A DNA stretch of 64,000 nucleotides, from contig JAPFFF010000003.1 in the NCBI GenBank assembly GCA_039105265.1, forward strand, positions 5,828,001-5,892,000. Direction: 5' to 3'. Positions 30,381 to 39,700 of the stretch are shown here, piece after piece. A model generated the notes under the pieces. The model was not told where the DNA came from and did no database searches. It saw only the letters and a program-made list of their open reading frames with translations. How positions within the stretch are numbered: position 1 is the stretch's first letter; the number at the start of each line of letters is the position of its first letter. The stretch is from Tritrichomonas musculus. Lineage: Eukaryota; Parabasalia; Tritrichomonadida; Tritrichomonadidae. The translations under genes and the position numbers were made by a program.

Positions 30381-30707
30381 AGATGATCACTTTATATTAG
30401 TTTAATAATTATTATTTGACTAAAATAAATTTATTTATTACAAGCTAGTGTCTTTCATAATAAAAAGTATTTAAGACCAAATCCAATTTTTTTTGAATGT
30501 CTTTAAATGATATATCTACCAAATCTAATTTTTTGAATGGTATTTCAATTGCCCCAGTCTTTTATGCTAATGCCTTTATATACTTTTAAAGCATTAGCTA
30601 TTTAATATAATTCTTATATTTGCATATATGGAAAAACAATCAACTGATTTGATATCAACTTTTATAAATGGTCATTTAAAATCCCAAAATTTTTTCAACA
30701 TTATTAA
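30381..30707. other. AT-rich spacer with candidate initiator
   Basis: No gene. TCATTT at 30672-30677, 31-36 bp before the next ATG, fits the trichomonad initiator pattern. Confidence 0.45.
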
Positions 30708-32075
30708 ATGAGTCAAATTTCAAATAAAAAAAGCTCTTTTCCACCAAGGAAACAATCAACACCATCACCAGCAGCTCCTCCTCAATCAAAAAATGTTACT
30801 TATGAGGAATGCATTAAAAATTATCAAAAGAGTGTCAAAGCTCTCAAAGGACGCATTCTAGAACTCGAAAGCCGTTTAGAAAATTCAGCAAACGTTGATT
30901 CAGAGTTAATCCAATTATACAAGTTTGCACAAGTTGAATGGAATAAAATATCTGAAGAAAATACACAATTGAAGAAAATTATCTCAAAGGAAAGATCCCA
31001 GAATCAATCTTCGAATCAAAATAACGCAGATAATGAATTAGTATCTACTAATTTATCTTTATTTTCGGAAAATCAAAGGTTGCATTCAGAATTAAAAAAG
31101 AAAGATTCTATAATACAATCAATGTTAAAAGAAACTTTTTCTTCCAATGCGGCAGAAAATCAATTGAAAAATTTGATAGATGAAAATATTCGTCTTAAGA
31201 ATGAACTGGATACAGCTAATATGGCTTTGAGCTTGAATAATAACATGACTGCTCTCGATACATTCAATAAAATTCTTCTCGAAAAACAAAAGCCAAAACA
31301 AGAACCAAACGAAGCCCTTCGACTTGCTCAAGAAGAAAACAAAAGACTACAGGAACAAGTCCACGAATTAGAATCTGAAATATACGAAATAAGTGTCAAC
31401 AATCCAGAACTTCAAGCTTCTTTAGAAGCAGAAAAGCAACTTCGAAAAAGGAACAAAGAACTTGAAGAAAAAGTTTACAAACTTGAACTTCAATTAAAAC
31501 AAAGCAACAAAAACCAAACAACCAATATCTGTAATAACAATCAAAAACAAGTTAATAAAGAAATACAAAACAATACAAATAACAATAGTAATACAAAAAA
31601 TGTATCTAATAATACTAATGATAACACCAACAATAATAATAATTTAAATACTAATAATAATTCTGTTGGTGACGGTGCTGATGGTTTGAAAGATTTGGAT
31701 TTAATTGATGATGAAGAAAATGGATTTAATGATGATGATGATTTTGATCAATTGAATGATGATTTTGTGGCATTAAAGAATACAAGTGACGAGGATGATG
31801 AAGACGATTTTGGCAATACAGCTGAAAAGAATAAGAAAAATGAGAAAAAAGAATTTGAACTTACAGGCGACATGGCAATGTTCAGTGCTATTTTGGCACC
31901 TTTAAAGAAGAGGCTTGATGAAAGAGTTCGCCAAGTTGAAATGGAGAGAATGAAAAAAGAAGGCAAGTTTGCACAGCTGAAAGTTCCAGCAGAGAATAAT
32001 GCAAGTGAAAATGCAAATAATCACAATGAAAAAGAGAAAAATAGAGATAATTCAAATGAAAACAATAATAATTGA
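30708..32075 (+). CDS. Coiled-coil protein with Asn-rich linker
   Basis: A 455-residue protein. Residues 1-30 are Ser/Pro/Lys-rich, residues 30-265 are coiled coil (for example KALKGRILELESRLENSANV), residues 265-320 are an Asn/Thr low-complexity linker and residues 325-375 are acidic. A conserved-looking helix follows at about 385-425 (MAMFSAILAPLKKRLDERVR), then a Glu/Asn/Lys tail. I do not recognise the family. It is presumably a structural or scaffold protein. Confidence 0.75.
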   Translation: MSQISNKKSSFPPRKQSTPSPAAPPQSKNVTYEECIKNYQKSVKALKGRILELESRLENSANVDSELIQLYKFAQVEWNKISEENTQLKKIISKERSQNQSSNQNNADNELVSTNLSLFSENQRLHSELKKKDSIIQSMLKETFSSNAAENQLKNLIDENIRLKNELDTANMALSLNNNMTALDTFNKILLEKQKPKQEPNEALRLAQEENKRLQEQVHELESEIYEISVNNPELQASLEAEKQLRKRNKELEEKVYKLELQLKQSNKNQTTNICNNNQKQVNKEIQNNTNNNSNTKNVSNNTNDNTNNNNNLNTNNNSVGDGADGLKDLDLIDDEENGFNDDDDFDQLNDDFVALKNTSDEDDEDDFGNTAEKNKKNEKKEFELTGDMAMFSAILAPLKKRLDERVRQVEMERMKKEGKFAQLKVPAENNASENANNHNEKEKNRDNSNENNNN

Positions 32076-32425
32076 TATTTAAGATATAATGAATAATTTG
32101 CTTTGTATTTTTTTGATAATTTAAATAAATAATTTTATTTTTATATTTCTGATTTTTCTCTTTTCCCTGATAATTTAGTTAAAAATTATTATATTTTACC
32201 GTGCTTCGTTTCTTTTATTGAATATACAATGTATATTATACATTAAGGTTGATCAAATGGCCAATAACATGTTTTTTTTCTGAATTCTACTGAAAATTAT
32301 TAATATTACTCTTCTTTAATAATACTCATGCATCATTAAAGATTTCTCTTCTTGAATTTTGAGATTGTCAATCTTTGATTGAAATTTAGTAAAAACCGTT
32401 AGGCAAATAAAACTCTCCATTTCGG
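32076..32425. other. AT-rich spacer ending in a start-proximal motif
   Basis: No gene. The last eight bases before the next ATG are CATTTCGG (32418-32425). Confidence 0.5.
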
Positions 32426-32629
32426 ATGGATGATTTATCTGATACGCAAACAATAGATGAAATACGCCAATCTATTATATATCTAAGAACAAAGAATCAA
32501 ATTCTTTTAGAATGCTTGAAAAAATATGATAAATGGAGAGATGATATTATTAAGTCAACTAATGCTTTTTTTGATGTTTCTATTACTGAAGAAAACAAAG
32601 AAAATGAAGAAAACAAAACCAAAACGTAA
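32426..32629 (+). CDS. Small helical protein, 67 residues
   Basis: A short frame that I consider probably real. It begins with an ATG directly after TCCATTTCGG, a word also found before the Sel1 gene (36701) and, in nearly the same form, before the DYRK gene. It ends in TAAA. The protein (TIDEIRQSIIYLRTKNQILL in its first half) has a helix with coiled-coil spacing and a hydrophilic Glu/Asn/Lys tail, like small subunits of tethering or kinetochore complexes. No family can be named. The alternative is a chance ORF. Confidence 0.5.
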   Translation: MDDLSDTQTIDEIRQSIIYLRTKNQILLECLKKYDKWRDDIIKSTNAFFDVSITEENKENEENKTKT

Positions 32630-33211
32630 ATCATGAGCTTAGTCACATCCATGTTCTCCACAATATGGAAATATTATTTTGGAACCTGTTCTCGACAATC
32701 TGAAATTATTATTTAAAGAGTTTGGAACCTGTCTCAATCAATTTTTTAAGTTTTTTGATTCCAACAGATGAAACAACAACAACAATTCTCTCAGCCAAGT
32801 CCTTTTTTTTTTTTTTTTTTAAGTAGACTAGGAGGTTGGATTCGAACCAACAGAAAGAGATTAAACCATGACATAATTTAATCAAATTTTTAATTAAAGT
32901 TTAATTATTTGTGAAATGATTGATTTATTTTTAGTAAAAAAATTGAATAGAAAAATAAGCAATATTCAGAATGGGTTAATTCCACCACTTTTTAATTACC
33001 ATTTGACCAAATTATACTTCAAAATGAAAATTTTTAACAATTATTATTAAAAGGAAATTTTGCTGCATTAAAAGATATAAGCTAATGCGTTCAATAAAAA
33101 TAATTCATGATAATATTTTATTTGGTCGGACAAACTGATATTTAATTATTTTGTGTGATTATTCGGAATTCTATATGAAGTGACCATATAATTTTTTTTT
33201 TGAATACAAAA
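32630..33211. other. Spacer holding a tRNA-like remnant and a T18 run
   Basis: It contains a run of 18 T (32803-32820) directly followed by a tRNA 3'-half-like sequence on the minus strand (separate entry). The rest is AT-rich with no gene. Confidence 0.6.
32828..32851 (-). pseudogene. tRNA 3'-half-like remnant (T-arm and acceptor strand)
   Basis: On the minus strand GTTGG-TTCGAAT-CCAAC forms a perfect five-pair T-arm with a seven-base loop (32851-32835), followed by CTCCTAG (32834-32828) where the 3' acceptor strand would lie. No matching 5' acceptor strand, D-arm or anticodon arm could be found next to it. After it the minus strand reads TCTACTT and then 18 A. It may be a tRNA pseudogene or the tail of a tRNA-derived retroposon. 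Confidence 0.45.
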
Positions 33212-34798
33212 ATGCTGTTTCTCAATCTTCTTTGCTTCTTTAATCTATTTAGTTCCAAAAAAGATAAAAAAAAATCAGAACCCATATCAGTAGTTGAAAT
33301 AACTCAAGAGCTTGGTATTAGTCCAGTTTTGTCTGAAAAATATCGACAAAATATTAATTCTGAAGCAAATACCTTTTCATGTTTTGATGGATTAAAAGTT
33401 ATTAACTTATCATTGTTTAATAATAATTATTGCGATTGCCGAGATTGTTCAGATGAACCTGGAAGCCCAGCATCTGCAACTGAAGCAACAATGACAAAAG
33501 ATACAACAGATCAAAACGGAAATGAATTATTAAGCTATTTTTATTGCCAAAATCCAGGCTATGTTCCTGCCTTAATTCCAAGGTGGGAAGTTGGTGATGG
33601 ACTTTGCAGTTGCTGTGATGGCGCTGATGAAGCTTTCAATCCGCACGCACGATGCACCAACAAATGCAAAAAACTTGAGAAAAAAAGAGCAAAACTTGTA
33701 TCAGCTGTAGATCAAGCATATAGAAAAGGCAACGAAAAATATAAAACACTCATTAAAGAAGGATATACGCATCAAGAAAATGCAGAAAAAGTTTACGCTT
33801 TATATCAACCACAAATTGATCGCTTGGAAAAAGCAAAAACAGATATAGATAATGCAAGAGAAATCCAAACACCTACTCCTTCACCAGATCCCGAAGCAAG
33901 CATTGAGGAAAACATTGAAGAGAACATTGAAGAAAATCTCGATGAAGAAACTGAGTCTGACTATGATTATTATAATGAAGTTCATCATAGAGAAGAAGAA
34001 GAACAAGTTTTTTCTGAAAGAGTTGATGATGACCAGATAGAGAACAATGCTGTCCAAACTGAAATTCAAGAAGAAAATCAAAATGAAAACGAAGAAAGTC
34101 AAAAAGAAAATGAAGAAAATCAAAATGGAAATGATGAAAACCACAACGAAGAAGAGGCTTCTTCTGAAAAAGATAACCATATACTAGAAGAATACGAAAA
34201 ATTGCTGCAGCAAATAGAATATGAAAATAACGGTACAAATTGCTCACAGACAAATGACAAAGACTTTTTCTACCCATACCATTTTCCATTTTGCATCGAT
34301 GATTCAGAGAATCCTTATCCTAATGGCCTTACATATGATATGAAAAATGATAGAAGAAACGCAGTTTACAACAAAATCGATGAACTTAAAAATAAAATGA
34401 ATTCCGAAGAAAGTACAATCAAATACTATAATAAAAACATTCCTCCTGAATTTTTAACACTCGCAGGAAAAGAGTTTTCAAAAAATGATTTCAAACTTAC
34501 TTTTCTTGAAGAAATTAAAGAATCATACTCTTCACTAGGTAAATTCAAGGAATACAAAGATGGAGAATTCCTTTTTGAAGATGGTGCTTACTGCTGGGAG
34601 ACAAGTTGTGGAAAGAAAACAAGAATGAGATTTATCTGTTGGGAAGATGATGCTCTTGTTAGTGTTACAGAAGCAATGAAATGCGAATACAAAGCAGTAT
34701 TTGCAACTCCTCTTGTTTGTACTGATGATTATGCAGAAAAAGCAACAAATATGACAGTTGAACAGTTAAAATACGTTCGTGAAGAAGCTGGAATTTAA
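33212..34798 (+). CDS. Glucosidase II beta subunit (PRKCSH-like)
   Basis: The start is ATG 33212; the open frame extends four codons upstream to a TTG. The N-terminus LFLNLLCFFNLFSS is a signal peptide. The conserved N-terminal domain has paired Cys/Asp-rich LDLa-like modules (CDCRDCSDEPGS; GDGLCSCCDGADE). A coiled-coil segment and a long acidic Glu/Asn region with IEENIEEN repeats lie in the middle. The C-terminal MRH (mannose-6-phosphate receptor homology) domain has paired Cys and the CEYKAVFATPLVC signature. In the ER lumen this subunit binds mannose on N-glycans and holds the catalytic alpha subunit that trims glucose. The length, 528 residues, equals the human subunit. No HDEL-type retention signal is seen; the protein ends EEAGI. 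Stop TAAA. Confidence 0.88.
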   Translation: MLFLNLLCFFNLFSSKKDKKKSEPISVVEITQELGISPVLSEKYRQNINSEANTFSCFDGLKVINLSLFNNNYCDCRDCSDEPGSPASATEATMTKDTTDQNGNELLSYFYCQNPGYVPALIPRWEVGDGLCSCCDGADEAFNPHARCTNKCKKLEKKRAKLVSAVDQAYRKGNEKYKTLIKEGYTHQENAEKVYALYQPQIDRLEKAKTDIDNAREIQTPTPSPDPEASIEENIEENIEENLDEETESDYDYYNEVHHREEEEQVFSERVDDDQIENNAVQTEIQEENQNENEESQKENEENQNGNDENHNEEEASSEKDNHILEEYEKLLQQIEYENNGTNCSQTNDKDFFYPYHFPFCIDDSENPYPNGLTYDMKNDRRNAVYNKIDELKNKMNSEESTIKYYNKNIPPEFLTLAGKEFSKNDFKLTFLEEIKESYSSLGKFKEYKDGEFLFEDGAYCWETSCGKKTRMRFICWEDDALVSVTEAMKCEYKAVFATPLVCTDDYAEKATNMTVEQLKYVREEAGI

Positions 34799-35055
34799 AG
34801 TCTTGTATTGAGTTGAAAAAAAAAAAAAAATGTATTTTTACATTAATGAATAAACAAATTTCTGTTAATATAAAATCCAGTGCTTTTTTTTTAATTAAAG
34901 ATGATTTGATATCAATATTTTAAAATATAAAAAAACAATAATAATTATAATAAAAAGTCACCGCAATTTTTGTTTATTCAGTATAAGTAATAGTTTCTGC
35001 ATTCAAAACACACAAAAAATCATAGAAAGTAAAAAAAATTAATTATATAATCATT

Positions 35056-36645
35056 TCATTGAGAGAAATTACTTATAAAATCTATTGCAGCTTGCAAAGT
35101 AGTTGAAGAATAGTCAATTTCTTGACTCATTTGAAATCCACCAAAAGCATTAAGAAAAACTTTCAGTGCTGGTGCATTTGGAGGAGGACGTATAGCCATT
35201 GCCATGTAGAATAGAGTAAATAAATCATCAAAAGCAATTGCAATATCGCAATTAAATTCAGAAGAACTGTCATTTTCACTATCGGAAATCAAATCGGCCT
35301 CAGAATCAGAATCAGAGTCCGATGAATATTTGATCCCCGGCACTTTTTCATTTGGATCACCATTACATTTCTTATTAAGATAAATGTTGATATATATCTC
35401 TCTATTGAAAATATTGATTGCTTTATTCCCAAAATATGCAATATCTAGTGGACTATTATAAAATGTTATTAATTGGAAATAATCAAGCGTCCTTTTTAAT
35501 TTCTTATTTTCACTAAAAATTTCTCTAACTGTTTTATCTAATTGATGAGGCAGAAAAACATTACTGACAGCTTTTAGTTCACGAGGTGTCATTGATTGAA
35601 TTGATATACAATTTTTGAGAAAATTAGAGGCAGAAAGGTCATTTGTGAGCAGGTAAGGGAGCTGTATAGTAACTTGATTGAAAAAGTAACGAGTTGATGC
35701 ATAAAAAACAACCAAAAATTCTGCAATTTCATTTTGACTAATTTTGCCATTATTATTTCCATTTTTGTTTATATTATCTACATATGATAGACCAAAAGTA
35801 CTCGAAATAGATTTTGTTATTTCAAAAAGATCTTCAAGTGCTTTCGTATATTCAAACAGTGACATTTCATTTAAAATTTTATTGTATTGAGACATAATCA
35901 TTTGGTCATTACAAATATATAATTCAAAGGCAGTATCGAAAACAGTTTGCCTCATATATCTTGATTTTTTGTCAAATTGAGGTAATTGCGACTTTAAAGT
36001 TTGAAAAACTTGTTTTGCAGTAGGAATTTGATTAAAATCTGGAATTGAGCTAACCAATATTGGTGAAGAACAATTCGACATTTTATAAAGTGCTTTTGAT
36101 AAATTACTTATTTTGACTATATCTTGATTTTGGGTTGGAGAAATATAATCATTGATCTTTTTGATAAAACCATTATAATCAATTTTAATAGGGTATTTTT
36201 GGTCAATTATATTTTGAACAAAATCAATCATTTGGTTACAATAAAAAATTGATTCGTCTAGAAATTTAATTTGATGTTTTTTTAACTTATCGAGACTTTT
36301 ATTATAAAGGTGAACTAAAATAGCATTACTACGTATCTCATTGCTTAAAAATGGCCTTGTTTGGTTTTCTTTTTGCTTAGAAATAATGTCTGATAGTTGG
36401 GATTTTAGATATTTATTCTGGGATTTATTTAAAGAATCCAATTTACTTTGCAACAATTTAATTTCGGACTTAATTGCAGGAATCGCTGCTTGTAATTGCG
36501 ATGCATTAAAATTTAAATCGTCGATATTAATAAAACTAACAGAAAAAGGATCTAGAGGAGTCAATTTAAAACTTATTCTTTGCTGCTCTTTATCATCTTC
36601 ATTATTTTTTTGTGGAAAAAGTTTTGAATAAATCCATTCAAGCAT
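35056..36645 (-). CDS. VPS9-domain protein (Rab5-family GEF)
   Basis: A 529-residue protein. Near the C-terminus (about 460-525) AIAFDDLFTLFYMAMAI and SSTTLQAAIDFIS match the D-[DE]-L-hydrophobic helix and the final AAIxFI helix of the VPS9 domain, which loads GTP on Rab5-type GTPases at early endosomes. An acidic Ser/Asp insert (SSDSDSDSEADL) splits the domain. The N-terminal half is coiled coil (residues 45-95) and helical. A second VPS9 protein is encoded at 53092-55698. The start codon is 78 bp from that of the divergent Sel1 gene. Confidence 0.65.
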   Translation of the reverse strand: MLEWIYSKLFPQKNNEDDKEQQRISFKLTPLDPFSVSFINIDDLNFNASQLQAAIPAIKSEIKLLQSKLDSLNKSQNKYLKSQLSDIISKQKENQTRPFLSNEIRSNAILVHLYNKSLDKLKKHQIKFLDESIFYCNQMIDFVQNIIDQKYPIKIDYNGFIKKINDYISPTQNQDIVKISNLSKALYKMSNCSSPILVSSIPDFNQIPTAKQVFQTLKSQLPQFDKKSRYMRQTVFDTAFELYICNDQMIMSQYNKILNEMSLFEYTKALEDLFEITKSISSTFGLSYVDNINKNGNNNGKISQNEIAEFLVVFYASTRYFFNQVTIQLPYLLTNDLSASNFLKNCISIQSMTPRELKAVSNVFLPHQLDKTVREIFSENKKLKRTLDYFQLITFYNSPLDIAYFGNKAINIFNREIYINIYLNKKCNGDPNEKVPGIKYSSDSDSDSEADLISDSENDSSSEFNCDIAIAFDDLFTLFYMAMAIRPPPNAPALKVFLNAFGGFQMSQEIDYSSTTLQAAIDFISNFSQ

Positions 36646-36723
36646 TTTGAATTCATTGAAAAAAAAAATTCTGTTTATACATGGTTTATAAAAATTTTTG
36701 CATTTCGGCCATTTTAGATTTGA
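36646..36723. promoter_or_regulatory. Compact bidirectional promoter region
   Basis: Only 78 bp lie between the ATG of the VPS9 gene (minus) and that of the Sel1 gene (plus). CATTTCGG at 36701-36708 lies 16 bp before the plus-strand ATG and is followed by CCATTTT. Two promoters must share or overlap this space. Confidence 0.6.
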
Positions 36724-39700
36724 ATGTTACAAGCAGTTCCAATAAAAATTGAAGAATGCAAATTTGAGGTGAATTGTTCTAAGCTCAATTCTCTCATTTA
36801 CAATTTTCAATTATATCATATATCGCAATTTACGCAAAACGAAGCTAATTTTAATAATTCAATCGAAGAAATCTCTAAAATACAAACAAAATCAGATGTC
36901 ATCTCAATAGATTATAATCTGGAAGATAATTTCAAATATTACATTTTTTGCTTTGGAAATATTATTTTAATTATAGATTTAACAAACTTTCAAAAATACT
37001 ATACAAAGTTATTTGATAAAATCTTTAAATCAAATTTATTATTTTGCACATCTTCCAAAAGCCAAATAGAATTTAATTCCGACACTTCTCAAATATCTCC
37101 AAATTCAAATGCCAATTATAATTTATTAAATACTGAAAATCTCTCTGAATTTGAACAAGAAATTCAAAATCTACAAAAATCAGATCATTTTCAATTAAAA
37201 AGCGGAGATTCAAAACTTTGGGATTTAACCAAACAAGCAATTTTTGGCTATATCATACAGAAAAGTTATTTAAAATCCAAGAAAAATAGGAAAGACCAAA
37301 ACATTCAAAACCAATCATTTTCAAATTTTATTTACGTTAGAAAACTCAATGAAACCGCCAATTTCACATCACATCTATATTTCAATACCGAAACTCAATT
37401 TTTCTATACTTTACAAACCTACACAAACCAAGAACTTTTTGAAAAGAAAATCACTTTTTCAGAAAAACAGTCAAACAAACTTCCACTTTTTCCAAAATAC
37501 TATGGTCAAACACAAGGTCAAATTGATGGCAGAAACACCAAATTTATTATTTTTGAGTTTATTAAAGGCAAGTCTTTATTTGACCTATATAAAAAAACAT
37601 CGAATCAATCAGAATCACATATCAAAATGGAAGATATAAGCATGATTTTATTAAAAATATCATTGACAACAGAATTGTTAAATAAAAATGATTTTTCACT
37701 TGGTGAATTCGATATTATTCTCAAATCAAACAAGGAAATTTTTTTTGTTGATTATAAACCATCCATTCAAACTCATATCAATCCAAATCTTGTCAACATT
37801 TTCAATAAAGACATCAAATTTGATGTTTATTTGATCGGCATCATTATTTATTACATTTTACATGAGAAGCCATTGAATCAATTCATCACAGATGAAGTAA
37901 TAGATAAAGTAAAAGAAACCAAATGTAACATTTATCATGAACTTCCTGAATTCACGTTCACATTTCCATGCAAGTACATCAGAGATTGCTGCAAGTATTC
38001 ATCACAAAAAAGGATTGGAATAGCGGATCTAATTGACCAAATAATATACGATGAATATCACTATCGTTTGAAATCGAAGGAAGAAAGTAACCAATTCAAG
38101 AAGATTTTATCCGAATTTGTAGATTTATTTAAGAATGATTCAGATTTGTATTATGCTATTTCATATAATTATTTTTACAATGATTCAACTGAATCTGACA
38201 ATGAACAAGGACTTCGATATTTGAATCTTTCAATGGAAGCCGGCAACTTTATGGCAATGCATAAACTGAGCTTGTTTTATTTAACAGGCAAATATGTTGA
38301 AGAAGACTTTAATAAAGCTGTTGAAATCTTAGAACATGCATCTAAAAAAAACGATCCACTTTCGCAGTATTACTTAGGACGACTTTATAAAGAAGGGAGA
38401 TTTGTTGAGCGAGATATGAACAAAGCGATTCATTACTTAAAATTATCATGTGATCAGAAGTGTGACAGTGCTGAAACATTGTTAGGCTTCTTATATTTTG
38501 AAGGAGAATTTATTGAGAAAGATGTTGAGAAAGGACTTTCATTGATTTCAAAAGCTGCCGAGAAAGGCAATATTGAAGCACAGACACACTTGGGCATTTT
38601 ATACTTTCATGGGAAATATTTAGAGAAAGATGAAGAGAAGGCTTTTCATTATTTAAAACCTGCTGCAGATCAAGGAGATCCCAACGCACAAGTAGGAGTA
38701 GGACTGGCGTATCGAGATGGCATTTATGTTGATATAGACATTGAACAATCGATAAAATATTTTACATTAGCATCACAAAAGAATAACGATTTGGCACAAA
38801 TGTTTCTAGCTCATTTATATTGTGATTCATCTTCTCCTTATTATGACATAAACAAAGCTATTCACTTTTATACACTAGCTTCTAAAAAGCCAAATTACAC
38901 AGCTTGTGAACAGCTCGGTAGAATTTATAATGAGGGCGAAGATGTTGAAAGAGACATGGACAAAGCTGTTCATTACATGACAATAGCTGCGGATCATGGC
39001 AAAGTAAAAAGCCAACGTGAATTAGCTAGAATTTATTTAATTGGAAACGGTGTTAAAAAAGATATACCCAAATCAATGCATTACTATAATATGGCAGTAA
39101 GCAACGATGATCCACAATCATTATTTGAACTAGCAAACATTTATTTGGTAGGAAAAGAAATTGATATCGATGCCCCCAAAGCAATTGAATATCTTTCACG
39201 TGCATCTGATTTGAATCATGTTCAATCGCAGTGCTTAATTGCTGATCTTTACATGGACGGAAAATTCGTAGAAAAAAATACTGACAAAGGAATTCATTAT
39301 TATTTACTCGCAGCCGAACAAGATGATCCAGATTCATTATGCAGAGTTGGCGTTTTCTTTATACATGGCAAATATGTTAAAGCAGACATTCCGCGAGGCC
39401 TTAAATATTTGGAAAGATCATCGGACTTGAATAACGCAGCTGCACAATATTATTTAGGCATGTTTTATTCAACTGGCAGATTTTTGGAGAAAGATGTCAA
39501 CAAGGCTCTTAAATATTTAACTCTTGCAGCAAACCAGAATGAATCTCGTGCTTTGTCAACGCTCGGCATGGCTTATGTTGAAGGTTTAGATGTTCCAAAA
39601 GATGTAAATAAAGGGATTCATTATCTCACATTGTCAGCAAATTTGAACAACCCTGTTGCACAGCATAATTTGGGCGTCATTTATTTGCAAGGAGATGATG

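Noticed and set aside
33900-33950. Short tandem repeats coding IEEN
   Set aside because: This is a coding low-complexity region, not a CRISPR array or satellite; the copies are only about 15 bp and imperfect.
33873-34289. Minus-strand frames opposite the Glu/Asn-rich region of the glucosidase II beta gene
   Set aside because: Acidic repeats on the plus strand create Phe/Leu/Ser-rich open frames on the other strand; the plus-strand gene has clear domains.
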